From: JAKFDI01 sp036676235
GTDB taxonomy: Bacteria > Pseudomonadota > Gammaproteobacteria > Burkholderiales > Burkholderiaceae_C
NCBI GenBank assembly: GCA_036676235.1
Contig: JAKFDI010000010.1
Location: 248,001-312,000 of the forward strand
Reading direction: 5' to 3'
DNA: 64,000 nt
The notes under the pieces were generated by a model. That model saw nothing but the letters and a program-made list of their open reading frames with translations, was not told the origin of the DNA and ran no database searches. Position 1 is the first letter of the stretch, and each line of letters starts with the position of its first letter. The position numbers and the translations under genes were made by a program. This document shows positions 35,128-43,157 of this stretch, piece after piece.

Positions 35128-36104
35128 GGCCGCGTGGTGCGGGCCACCAGCACGGCCGCATCGTCTCGTCCGCGGGCGGCATCGCGGTACAGCACGCCGG
35201 CGACCAACCGCGGCGGCATCAGCACGAGCCCGGGATAGGGATCGAACGACCAGTTGTTGCCGATGCCGTCGCTGTACATCACGATCAGTCCTTCGCCGCA
35301 AGGATAGTCGAAGGACTGGATTCTTCGGGCGGTGTGTCCGGCGGTTCCGTTGTGCGACACCATGCGCTTGAGCGGCCCCTGGCGCGGTACCGCGACGCTG
35401 CCGATGTTGCCGAGACCCGCGAAGGCAATGCTGCTGCTGGCCCAGTCGATTCGGGCCACGGCGACGGCCGCGCCGCGTGTCGGCCGCAGGGCCTGGTGCA
35501 CGGCCTCGATGATGTCGCCCACGGCCGCCTCGCGATGGCGCTGGAAGGCCAGCACCGCCTCGTGGGCGGCGCGTGCGGCCTCGGGGCCGTGGCCGATGCC
35601 GTCGACGACGAAAAGCGTGCGGCCCTGCGCGTCCTCGTGGCAGCTCCAGGAATCGCCGCACGACTCCTCGCCCGGCTTCGGCACGACCACGGCGGCGATC
35701 GGCGCGGGCAGATCGCCGCCCCGGCCCGTCTCGCTCACATGCGCCAGCACGGCCGTGCCGCGCCCCGGCCAGGAGGCGACGTGGAACTGCTGCGCCAGCC
35801 GGCGCACGGCGCCCAGGCCGTTGCCGGGTGTGCCGCTGGTGGAATAGCCATCGGCCATGCAGGCGGCGACGTCAGCCATGCCCGGTCCGCGGTCGAGCGC
35901 CAGCACATCGATGCCGCGCCCGGCCACCGCGACGATCAGCTCACCGCCGCCACCGTGCTTGAGCACGTTGGACCCGATTTCTGTCGCCACCAGCGCGAGG
36001 CGCCCGCCGGCCACGCTGTCGAGCCCCACCGACTCGCCGAGCGACTGCGCCGTACGTCGCGCCTGCGCAACGCCCGTGCTGTCGATGATGCGCACTGAGC
36101 GCAT
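35124..36104 (-). CDS. RsbT-like ATPase-PP2C (RsbX/SpoIIE-type) phosphatase fusion
   Basis: A 326-residue fusion. Residues about 5-130 form an RsbT/RsbW-like HATPase (VATEIGSNVLKHGGGGEL, DRGPGMADV, GTPGNGLGAVRRLAQQF). Residues about 140-320 form a PP2C phosphatase: FVVDGIGHGPEAARAAHEAV with the metal Asp-Gly, YSDGIGNNW and DDAAVLVAR. In Bacillus, RsbX resets the stressosome by dephosphorylating RsbR and RsbS; this protein occupies the RsbX position after rsbT. The ATG at 36104 overlaps the rsbT stop (TGATG); GTG 36107 directly before it is an alternative start. Confidence 0.88.
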   Translation of the reverse strand: MRSVRIIDSTGVAQARRTAQSLGESVGLDSVAGGRLALVATEIGSNVLKHGGGGELIVAVAGRGIDVLALDRGPGMADVAACMADGYSTSGTPGNGLGAVRRLAQQFHVASWPGRGTAVLAHVSETGRGGDLPAPIAAVVVPKPGEESCGDSWSCHEDAQGRTLFVVDGIGHGPEAARAAHEAVLAFQRHREAAVGDIIEAVHQALRPTRGAAVAVARIDWASSSIAFAGLGNIGSVAVPRQGPLKRMVSHNGTAGHTARRIQSFDYPCGEGLIVMYSDGIGNNWSFDPYPGLVLMPPRLVAGVLYRDAARGRDDAAVLVARTTRP

Positions 36105-36493
36105 CACTTCCAGCGCGTGATGTGCACGCGCGTTCCCTGGCCCGGCGTCGACTCGATATGGAACTCGCTGGACAGACGCTTGGCACCGCCGAGACCCAGG
36201 CCGAGTCCCTTGCCGGTGGTGAAGCCGTCGCGCAGCGCGACGTCCACGTCCTTGATGCCAGGCCCCTGGTCGACGAACTCGAGTCGCAGGCCGCGGCGCG
36301 GCGTGGTGACGAGTTCGATATTCACCCGGCCGCCGCCGCCGTAGTCGAGTGTGTTGCGTGCGAGTTCGCTCGCCGCCGTCACGATCTTGGTCTGGTCGAC
36401 CAGACCGAGGCCTGCTTCGATAGCCACGGCCCGCACCCGCTGCCGGACCCGAACCACGTCGTCCGACGAGCGGATGTCGAGGGATTCACTCAC
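36104..36493 (-). CDS. rsbT: Stressosome serine/threonine kinase RsbT
   Basis: A 129-residue GHKL-fold kinase that in Bacillus phosphorylates RsbS and RsbR and then leaves the stressosome to activate RsbU. The N box is ASELARNTLDYGGGG, with DQGPGIKDVDVALRDGFTTG and GLGLGLGGAKRLSSEF around the ATP lid. GTG 36493 fits the family length (about 133) and overlaps the rsbS stop by 8 bases. A TTG at 36514 would add seven residues. No rsbU follows; a phosphatase fusion and two kinases do. Confidence 0.9.
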   Translation of the reverse strand: MSESLDIRSSDDVVRVRQRVRAVAIEAGLGLVDQTKIVTAASELARNTLDYGGGGRVNIELVTTPRRGLRLEFVDQGPGIKDVDVALRDGFTTGKGLGLGLGGAKRLSSEFHIESTPGQGTRVHITRWK

Positions 36494-36866
36494 GGTCGTC
36501 GGCGTCCTCGGCAAAACCGCCGTGGCCGATCAACGCCATGCCCCGCTCGACGTTGAGCGCGGTCTTCACTCCGGTGAGCGACAGCCCCAGCTCCACCAGC
36601 GTGATGGCGACCGCAGGCCGCATGCCCACCACCACGGTGTCGGCGTCGAGGATGCGGGAGACGGCGGCGATGTTGTCGAGCATGCGGCCAATGAAGCTGT
36701 CGACGATCTCGAGCGCTGAGATGTCGATGAGCACGCCGTTCGCGCCGGTGGCGACGATGCGGGTGCTCAGGTCTTCTTCGAGCGCCGTCGCCACGCTGTC
36801 GTGCATGTCGGCCTGGATGGTGACGAGCAGCGCCCGGCCGAGCTTGAGGATGGGAATGCGTTCCAT
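36486..36866 (-). CDS. rsbS: Stressosome scaffold protein RsbS (STAS)
   Basis: A 126-residue single STAS-domain protein, starting MERIPILKLGRALLVTIQAD as RsbS does. The conserved serine phosphorylated by RsbT in Bacillus (Ser59 there) is present in ISALEIVDSFIGRML. The second half has VVVGMRPAVAITLVELGLSL. It lies 9 bases after rsbR and overlaps rsbT, an order conserved from Bacillus to Vibrio stressosome operons. Confidence 0.92.
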   Translation of the reverse strand: MERIPILKLGRALLVTIQADMHDSVATALEEDLSTRIVATGANGVLIDISALEIVDSFIGRMLDNIAAVSRILDADTVVVGMRPAVAITLVELGLSLTGVKTALNVERGMALIGHGGFAEDADDRE

Positions 36867-36875
36867 GCGCCGGCC

Positions 36876-37760
36876 TCAGCGCGTGGTGTCCGGTGCGTCG
36901 CCCGCCTTGCGCAGCTTGACCACGCCCCGCCCCTGGCGCGCGAGCGCCATCGCGAAGGCGTCGGCCAGCGTGGCCTTCGACACCACCGACAGTTCGACAC
37001 CGAGGTGCACCATCGTCTGCGCGATCTGCGGGCGGATGCCGCTGATGATGCAGTCGGCGCCCATGAGACGCGCCGCGGCCACGGTCTTGAGCAGGTGCTG
37101 CGCGGTGAGCGTGTCCACGGTGGGCACGCCGGTGATGTCGATGATGGCGATCTCGGCGCTCTGCGCGACGATGGCCTCCAGCAGGTTCTCCATCACCACC
37201 TGCGTGCGCTGGCTGTCGAGCGTGCCGATCAGCGGCAGCGCCAGCACGCCCTGCCACAGCTTGATCACCGGGGTGGAAAGTTCGGACAGCTCCGCCTGCT
37301 GGCGAACGATGAGGTCTTCGCGGCTGCGCTGGAAGGTCTCCATCGTCAGCAGGCCGAGCCGGTCGACCATGGCGCTGATGTGCTCGCTGACGGCGAAGGC
37401 CTGCTCGGCCGTCAGCTTGCCGCTGCCGGACAGGCTGGCGAAGAGCGGCGCCCTGAGCGAGAACACGAACAGTGCCGTCTCGCGCGGCGAAAAGCCCTGC
37501 ACGGCACGTGCATACGAGAGGTCGGCGAGGAAATCGCGCACCGGCGCGTAGGCCGCATGGTCGACGTCGGCGCCGCCCGACGCGACTGCATCGCGCAGCG
37601 AGCGCAGCAGCGTCGTGCACTGGGTACTCAACTCGGCTTCGCGAATGCGCCCGCTGTCGAGCGCGCCCGCCTTGCGCAACTGGACCAGCCAGGCAGTCGC
37701 GATGTCGTCTTCTCCATCGGCAAGCACACGGGCGATGAGGGTGTCGGTTTGCGAGGGCAT
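36876..37760 (-). CDS. rsbR: Stressosome sensor-scaffold protein RsbR
   Basis: A 294-residue RsbR paralogue. The N-terminal helical sensor domain (about residues 1-150) contains RDFLADLSYARAVQGFSPRE, an RsbRD_N-type region rather than an obvious haem globin. A linker is followed by a C-terminal STAS domain. Both threonines that RsbT phosphorylates in Bacillus RsbRA have counterparts: LPLIGTLDSQRTQVVMENLL and GVPTVDTLTAQHLLKT. It also has IISGIRPQIAQTMVHLGVEL. It is the first gene of the six-gene leftward operon and is divergent from the mscS gene. The input signal cannot be read from the sequence. Confidence 0.92.
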   Translation of the reverse strand: MPSQTDTLIARVLADGEDDIATAWLVQLRKAGALDSGRIREAELSTQCTTLLRSLRDAVASGGADVDHAAYAPVRDFLADLSYARAVQGFSPRETALFVFSLRAPLFASLSGSGKLTAEQAFAVSEHISAMVDRLGLLTMETFQRSREDLIVRQQAELSELSTPVIKLWQGVLALPLIGTLDSQRTQVVMENLLEAIVAQSAEIAIIDITGVPTVDTLTAQHLLKTVAAARLMGADCIISGIRPQIAQTMVHLGVELSVVSKATLADAFAMALARQGRGVVKLRKAGDAPDTTR

Positions 37761-37841
37761 GTGCGGCGCAGGAAAGTGACCGAAGGCTGGCATGATCGCA
37801 CGCCGACCGTACGCGGCGTGCCGTCTGCACGCGACCTCCAC

Positions 37842-39125
37842 ATGGCCAAGACTCCCGCGCCGAAAGACCTTCAACAACTGCTCGAGGCGCTGCTGCAGCC
37901 GAGTGCGCTGATCGAGCTCGGGCTGTTGCTGGCGGCGGCGCTTTTGTCGGCGCTGATCGTGCGCGCGGTGCGCGGGCCGCATGCGCCGGTGCGCTCGGTC
38001 TGGTTCGGGCGGCGCCTCGGCGACGGGCTGCTGTTCCTGCTCGTCATGCTGGTGCTGGTGCTGATTTCCGGCGCCGTGTTCGAGCGGCACTTCGAGCCGG
38101 CGTTTTTCCGCCTCGCGGTGCCCGTCCTCGTGTCCTTCGCGGTGGTGCGCCTCGTCCTGCGCGTGCTCGACGCGAGCTTTCCCGATGCCGCCTGGACTCG
38201 CAGCTTCGGACGCGCCCTGGTGTGGATCGGCACGCTGGCGGTGCTGCTGTGGATCACCGGCGTGCTGCCCTCCGTGCTGGCGCGCATGGACCAGATGCGC
38301 TGGAAGGTGGGCTCGGTGCACCTGTCGCTGCGCACGCTGGTGGAAGGCGGCTTCACCGCCTGCGTGGTGATGGTGCTGGCGTTGTGGATCGCAAGCGCCG
38401 TGGAGAAGCAGCTCATCAAGGGCACGGGCGACGACCTGTCGATGCGCATGGTGGCGGCCAACCTCATCCGCGCCGTGCTGCTGATCGTGGGCGCCATGCT
38501 GGGCCTCACGTCGCTGGGCATCGACCTCACCACGCTCAGCGTGCTGGGCGGCGCTTTAGGCGTGGGCATCGGCTTCGGTCTGCAGAAGATCGCGGCCAAC
38601 TACATCAGCGGCTTCGTCATCCTGGCCGAGCGCAGCGTGCGCATCGGCGACATGGTCAAGCTCGAGGAGTTCGAGGGCCGCATCACCGACATCCGCACGC
38701 GCTTCACCGTGATCCGCGCGCTCGACGGCCGCGAATCCATCGTGCCCAACGAGATGCTGATCATCCAGCGCGTCGAGAACTCCTCGCTGGCCGATCCGCG
38801 CGTGCTGGTCTTCACCTTCGTGCGCGTGGCCTACGGCACCGACGTGCGCCGGCTGCAGCCGATGCTGGTCAACCTCATGCTCGGCATCGACCGCATCCTG
38901 CACGACCCGCCGCCGAACGCGCAGCTGGCGGAGCTGCAGCCCGACTGCATGCTGCTGCGCCTGAACTTCTGGATCCGCGACCCGGAGAACGGCCAGGGCG
39001 AGTTGCGCTCGAACGTGCACCTGGCGGTGCTCGACCTGCTGAAGGCCGAGGGCGTCGAGATTCCGCTGCCGCAGCAGCTGCTGCACATGCAGCGCGCCTC
39101 GTCGTCGGCCTTCCCGATCGCATGA
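37842..39125 (+). CDS. MscS-family mechanosensitive channel
   Basis: A 427-residue channel that in this family opens on membrane tension to relieve osmotic downshock. Five or so N-terminal helices lead into the pore helix and hinge region TTLSVLGGALGVGIGFGLQK (Gly/Ala packing as in MscS TM3), then ANYISGFVILAERSVRIGDM, the cytoplasmic beta domain signature. An alpha/beta vestibule follows. It is divergent from rsbR, and its TGA overlaps an ATG that has been read as the ggt start. The link to the stressosome is positional only. Confidence 0.9.
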   Translation: MAKTPAPKDLQQLLEALLQPSALIELGLLLAAALLSALIVRAVRGPHAPVRSVWFGRRLGDGLLFLLVMLVLVLISGAVFERHFEPAFFRLAVPVLVSFAVVRLVLRVLDASFPDAAWTRSFGRALVWIGTLAVLLWITGVLPSVLARMDQMRWKVGSVHLSLRTLVEGGFTACVVMVLALWIASAVEKQLIKGTGDDLSMRMVAANLIRAVLLIVGAMLGLTSLGIDLTTLSVLGGALGVGIGFGLQKIAANYISGFVILAERSVRIGDMVKLEEFEGRITDIRTRFTVIRALDGRESIVPNEMLIIQRVENSSLADPRVLVFTFVRVAYGTDVRRLQPMLVNLMLGIDRILHDPPPNAQLAELQPDCMLLRLNFWIRDPENGQGELRSNVHLAVLDLLKAEGVEIPLPQQLLHMQRASSSAFPIA

Positions 39126-39181
39126 GCCCGCCGGGCCGCCCCAAGGGCGAATACCGGAGTGCGCAGCACGAAGGTCTCCCA
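39122..39181 (+). repeat. Repeat-like leader segment upstream of ggt
   Basis: Sixty bases between the mscS stop and GTG 39182. Read in frame they give MSPPGRPKGEYRSAQHEGLP. From memory, near-identical leaders recur upstream of unrelated genes in Comamonadaceae, including the CAGCACGAAGG segment just before a GTG. This suggests an intergenic element rather than coding sequence. Confidence 0.5.
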
Positions 39182-40990
39182 GTGACCGGGCGGGGCCTGT
39201 GCGGCGCGCTCGCCGCGCTGTGTCTTGCCGCCGGGCTGGCGGGCTGCGCGGCGCCGCCTGCCGACCCAGGCTCGGTCTCGGCCCCGATCGCGTCGAGCCC
39301 CGAGGCGGCCAGCGGCCACGCGCCCAAGCCCGGCTGGACTGCGAAGCGCTTCATGGCGGCGGCTGCGAACCCGCTCGCCGCCGAGGCCGGTGCCCGCATG
39401 CTGCGTGCTGGCGGCAGCGCGGTCGATGCGGCGGTGGCGGTGCAGATGGTGCTGACGCTGGTGGAGCCGCAGTCCTCCGGCATCGGCGGCGGGCTGTTCC
39501 TCGTGCATCACGACGGGCAGCGGGTGCAGGCTTTCGATGGCCGCGAGACGGCACCGGCCGCGGCCACGCCCGATCTGTTCTTGCAGGACGGCCGGCCGAT
39601 GCGCTTTCCCGACGCCGTGGTCGGCGGCCGCTCGGTGGGTGTGCCGGGTGTGCTGCGCGCGCTGGAGCTGGCGCATCGCCAGCATGGCCGCCTGCCCTGG
39701 AACGCGCTGTTCGAGCCGGCCATCGAACTGGCCGAGCGCGGCTTCGCCGTCAGCCCGCGGCTCGCGACCCTGCTGGCCCAGCCGGGCGCGCGCGGGCTGC
39801 TGGGCGATGCGGAGGCCGCGGCCTACTTCTTCGACGCCTCGGGTGCGCCCAAGCGCGCCGGCACCTGGCTGCGCAACCCGGCGCTCGCGGCGACCTTGCG
39901 CCGTGTGGCCGAGGAGGGTGCATCGGCACTGCACGAGGGTGAGCTGGCGCAGGCCATCGTCGACAAGGTGCGCGGCCATGCCGACAACCCGGGGCGGCTG
40001 AGCCTGGCCGATCTCGCCGGCTACCGCGCGCTCGAACGCGAGGCGCTGTGTTTCGCCTGGCTCGCGTGGCGGCTGTGCGGCATGCCGCCGCCTTCATCGG
40101 GCACGGTGGCCATCGGCCAGATGCTGGGCGTGCTCGAACACTTCGATGTCGCCGAACTGAAGCCGCTGCCCCGCGGCGACGGGTGGGAAGCCGCGCCGCG
40201 CGCCGTGCACCTGTTCAGCGAGGCCGGTCGGCTGGCCTTTGCCGACCGGGCGCACTACCTGGCCGACCCGGCCTTCGTCGACGTGCCCACGCACGCGCTG
40301 CTGGACCCGGCTTACCTGCGCGGGCGCGCGGCGCTCATCGGCGAGCGCAGCATGGGCCGCGCGCGGGCCGGGGAGCCCGTGGCGATGCAGCCGGCCCGCG
40401 CCGACGACCGCAGCGCCGAGCTGCCCTCCACCTCGCACGTGTCCATCGCCGATGCGCACGGCAACGTGCTGGCCATGACCACCTCGATCGAGAACGCCTT
40501 CGGCGCGCAGCTGATGGTGGGCGGCTTTCTGCTGAACAACGAGCTGACCGATTTCTCCTTCGTGCCGTTGGAGAACGGCCGGCCGGTCGCGAACCGGGTC
40601 GAAGCCGGCAAGCGCCCGCGCTCGTCGATGTCGCCGATGCTGGTGTTCGAGCGCGAAAGCGGCCGTCTGGTGATGAGCCTCGGCTCGCCGGGCGGGCCGC
40701 TCATCATCAACTACGTCGCCAAGGCGCTGGTGGCGACGCTGGCCTGGGGCATGGATCTGCAGCAAGCCATCGCGCTGCCCAACTTCGGCTCGCGCAACGG
40801 GCCGACGGAGCTGGAGCAGGGCTTGGTGAGCCCGGCGCTGATCCAAGCGCTGCGCGAGCGCGGGCACGAGCTGGCGGTGCATCCGCAGACCAGCGGCCTG
40901 CAGGGCATCCAGCGCGTGATGCGGGGTGGCGAGCCGTTGTGGTTCGGCGCCGCCGACCCACGACGCGAGGGCGTGGCCGTCGGCGACTAG
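39182..40990 (+). CDS. ggt: Gamma-glutamyltransferase (lipoprotein form)
   Basis: Cleaves the gamma-glutamyl bond of glutathione and related peptides in the periplasm; made as a precursor that self-cleaves before a Thr. With GTG 39182 the product (602 residues) opens with a clean lipoprotein signal, lipobox L-A-G-C at residues 19-22. The large subunit has EPQSSGIGGGLFLVHHDG. The nucleophile is the Thr of ELPSTSHVSIADAHGNVLAM, and MTTSIENAFGAQLMV, SPMLVFE and SLGSPGGPLIIN follow. ATG 39122 overlapping mscS would add 20 residues that look repeat-derived and would bury the signal peptide. AAGG lies 9 bases before the GTG. Confidence 0.9.
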   Translation: MTGRGLCGALAALCLAAGLAGCAAPPADPGSVSAPIASSPEAASGHAPKPGWTAKRFMAAAANPLAAEAGARMLRAGGSAVDAAVAVQMVLTLVEPQSSGIGGGLFLVHHDGQRVQAFDGRETAPAAATPDLFLQDGRPMRFPDAVVGGRSVGVPGVLRALELAHRQHGRLPWNALFEPAIELAERGFAVSPRLATLLAQPGARGLLGDAEAAAYFFDASGAPKRAGTWLRNPALAATLRRVAEEGASALHEGELAQAIVDKVRGHADNPGRLSLADLAGYRALEREALCFAWLAWRLCGMPPPSSGTVAIGQMLGVLEHFDVAELKPLPRGDGWEAAPRAVHLFSEAGRLAFADRAHYLADPAFVDVPTHALLDPAYLRGRAALIGERSMGRARAGEPVAMQPARADDRSAELPSTSHVSIADAHGNVLAMTTSIENAFGAQLMVGGFLLNNELTDFSFVPLENGRPVANRVEAGKRPRSSMSPMLVFERESGRLVMSLGSPGGPLIINYVAKALVATLAWGMDLQQAIALPNFGSRNGPTELEQGLVSPALIQALRERGHELAVHPQTSGLQGIQRVMRGGEPLWFGAADPRREGVAVGD

Positions 40991-40997
40991 CTTGGGC

Positions 40998-41900
40998 TCA
41001 GTAGTTGCCGAAGGCCACCGGCGGCAAGGCCTTCAGGTGCAGATAGAGCGCGCGCGCATCGGTGTCGTTCAAGGCGCGCAGCGACGAGAACGGCATCACC
41101 GCGATGGCGCTGCCGTCGGGACGGCGCCCGCTGCGCAGCATGGCAACGAAGGACTCGGCATCGGGGTAGGCCGCGAGCGCGCTGCCTTCGCCGGGCGTCA
41201 GGTTGGCCGCAGGCGGCCAGTCGGGCGGGCCGCCGGGGATCTTGCCGCCCGACAGATGCTCGCCGTGGCAGCCGATGCACATGTTCGCGACGTAGGCGCC
41301 ATGCTGCGCATTGACGCCGGCCGGCACCGGCTGCGCGGGCGGCAGGCGGTGGTCGATCTTTTCGGCCGCGTCCTGCATCAGGCCGACGCCGTAGAGCGCC
41401 ATCAGCAGCGGTGGCACCTCGGCCACCAGGCTTTCGCCCGCCGCGGGCGGCATGCGGCGCATCCAGGCGACCAGCGCGCCGAGGTCTTCGTCGGTGAGCC
41501 GCGCGTAGTCTTCGCTCGGCATCACGAACGCCGGATGCCGATCGGGCTTCACGCCGTGGCGGATGGTGCGCACCCAATCCTGCACCGTGTAGGCGGCGAC
41601 CACGCTGCCCGGGCCGGGGCTGATGTTGGGCGCCTTGATGCGCAGCCCCTTGCCGTCGTTGACGAATTCGCGGCCGGCGCCGTCGGCGCCGTGGCACTCG
41701 ACGCAGCCGCGCGAGGCGTAGAGATAGCGCCCGCGCTCGATGCTCGCGGCGTCGCCCGGGAGGGCGATGGGCGCGACGGCGATGTCGATCATGCGCTGCG
41801 ACTTGCGTTCGCCCAGCCAGGCGCCGAGCGCGAGGCTCGCGCCGCCGAGCACGGCCACGCCGGCCACAGCGACGATCGCGCGCTTGAGCCACTTGTTCAT
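40998..41900 (-). CDS. Membrane-anchored dihaem cytochrome c
   Basis: A 300-residue c-type cytochrome. An N-terminal signal anchor (about residues 8-28) is followed by two haem-binding motifs, CVECH near residue 65 and CIGCH near residue 205. Candidate axial Met residues are in FVMPSEDYARL and IAVMPFSS. The two-domain layout resembles the cytochrome subunits of alcohol/aldehyde or gluconate dehydrogenases, but no such dehydrogenase is adjacent. It is translationally coupled (ATGA) to the upstream hemerythrin-like gene, which suggests a shared oxygen- or redox-related job. Confidence 0.88.
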   Translation of the reverse strand: MNKWLKRAIVAVAGVAVLGGASLALGAWLGERKSQRMIDIAVAPIALPGDAASIERGRYLYASRGCVECHGADGAGREFVNDGKGLRIKAPNISPGPGSVVAAYTVQDWVRTIRHGVKPDRHPAFVMPSEDYARLTDEDLGALVAWMRRMPPAAGESLVAEVPPLLMALYGVGLMQDAAEKIDHRLPPAQPVPAGVNAQHGAYVANMCIGCHGEHLSGGKIPGGPPDWPPAANLTPGEGSALAAYPDAESFVAMLRSGRRPDGSAIAVMPFSSLRALNDTDARALYLHLKALPPVAFGNY

Positions 41901-42646
41901 GCGCCGTGCTCCTTGTTCTGCGGCACGCCGATCGCGCGCGCGAGCTTGGCCCAGCCGATGGCGTCGAGGTGCGGCCTCACATGGGCAACGACGCCGAGAA
42001 ACGCCTCGGGCGGCATGCCGGCCTTCATGCTGCCCAGCATCTCGGCGCGCTCGCCGGGATCGAGCGCGGGCACCATCCAGCGCAAGGTGAGCAGCATTTC
42101 CTCGGGGCCGATGCTCGCGAGGATGCGGTCGTGGATCTGCATCAGCTCGGCGTCGCTGTAGTGCGCGCGCAGCAGTGCGTTGTTCACCGTTTCCTCGTAG
42201 TGCATGTGCTGCAAGTTCTCGGCCACGAACAGGGCGAGGTGGCGGTACAGCCGCTGCGCCAGCAGCGGGCGTTGCGCGGGTACGCTGGCGCGCAGCGTGC
42301 GGCCTTCCAGGCGTAGCGCGTCGATGCTCTGCAGGTGCTCGACGTGGTCGTTCGCGGTGCGGTTCGCGCCGGCCGGCGAGCGGGCGTCGATGGCGCTGTG
42401 CACGAACTCGTTCTCGTGCGCCACATGGGCTGCGCACAAGGTCAGCAGGGCGTCGAGCTGGGCGCAGGCGGCACCCAGGTCGTCGGCGTCGAACACGTCG
42501 AGCCGGCCCATGCGCACGAGCGTGTCAGCCATGAAGTGGCGCAAGGCCTTGTGGATGGCCGCGTAGAGGTCGATGCGTTCAGCGGCGGCGACAGCCGCCG
42601 CGGCGGGTGGCGACCCGGCGCGCGAGCCGGCGAGGGCGGTCGTCAT
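41897..42646 (-). CDS. Hemerythrin-like (HHE) domain protein
   Basis: A 249-residue helical soluble protein. His/Glu clusters typical of di-iron HHE domains are present: IHKALRHFM, AAHVAHENEFVHSAID, NDHVEHLQS, HLALFVAENLQHMHYEE and a late IHDRILA. Hemerythrin-like proteins bind O2 or NO or handle iron. The assignment rests on the spacing of these motifs. A 45-bp repeat element and a TGTGA/TCACA palindrome lie directly upstream. Its stop overlaps the cytochrome c start. Confidence 0.75.
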   Translation of the reverse strand: MTTALAGSRAGSPPAAAAVAAAERIDLYAAIHKALRHFMADTLVRMGRLDVFDADDLGAACAQLDALLTLCAAHVAHENEFVHSAIDARSPAGANRTANDHVEHLQSIDALRLEGRTLRASVPAQRPLLAQRLYRHLALFVAENLQHMHYEETVNNALLRAHYSDAELMQIHDRILASIGPEEMLLTLRWMVPALDPGERAEMLGSMKAGMPPEAFLGVVAHVRPHLDAIGWAKLARAIGVPQNKEHGA

Positions 42647-42670
42647 GGCGCTTCCTTCCTGGGGGTGTGC

Positions 42671-42685
42671 TGTGATGTGTTCACA
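42671..42685. promoter_or_regulatory. TGTGA-N5-TCACA palindrome upstream of the hemerythrin-like gene
   Basis: Perfect five-base inverted repeat 25 bases before the start codon. It resembles a CRP/FNR-family half-site pair but with a spacer one base shorter than classical CRP sites (N6). Confidence 0.4.
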
Positions 42686-42728
42686 GTGTTCCTGCCAAGC
42701 CGCGCCGTGGCATCGCCCGAAGGAGCCA
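42684..42728 (-). repeat. 45-bp upstream element, copy 1 (before hemerythrin-like gene)
   Basis: On the plus strand: CAGTGT, 20 variable bases, then GCATCGCCCGAAGGAGCCA. The same layout with identical spacing recurs at 43158-43202. It ends 37 bases before the hemerythrin-like start, reading on the minus strand. Confidence 0.7.
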
Positions 42729-42766
42729 GCGCGGGCGCGCGAAGGGCCATGCGGCCGTGCGCATGC

Positions 42767-43126
42767 TCAACCGCCGGAAGGCGCCTGCTCGCCGACGGGT
42801 TGCGGCGGCGCGCTGAAGACCACCACCAGTTGCAGCGGAATCGAGGCGTTGTTGACGAACTCGAACTCGACGTGCGGCGGGATCACGACGGTGCACGGCG
42901 ACTGGAAGCGCTGCGGCCCGCCGTCCAGGAGCACCTTGCCGCTGCCGGCGAGTGCGACGGCGACCAGTTCACCGTCGTGGCGCTGGGCCGCCGAGTGCAC
43001 GCCGGGAGCGAGCTGGTGAATCCACACCTGGAAGGCCGCGACCTCGCATGCCGGCCCGGCTGCCATGAGGCGCTGCACGCCATCGGCATCGCAAGTGCCC
43101 GGATGGGCGTGGTGAATGACGTACAT
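42767..43126 (-). CDS. Small cupin-domain protein
   Basis: A 119-residue single-domain cupin. The barrel is visible as VWIHQLAPGVHSAAQRHDGE (motif 1, with two His and a Glu), GSGKVLLDGGPQRF and VVIPPHVEFEFVNN (motif 2, with a His). Small cupins may be metal-dependent enzymes or sensors; no substrate can be assigned. A copy of the 45-bp element lies 31 bases upstream of its ATG, matching the placement before the hemerythrin-like gene, so the two may be co-regulated. Confidence 0.8.
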   Translation of the reverse strand: MYVIHHAHPGTCDADGVQRLMAAGPACEVAAFQVWIHQLAPGVHSAAQRHDGELVAVALAGSGKVLLDGGPQRFQSPCTVVIPPHVEFEFVNNASIPLQLVVVFSAPPQPVGEQAPSGG

Positions 43127-43157
43127 GGAAGGCCCGGGAGCGAAGCTTCGATGCCTT

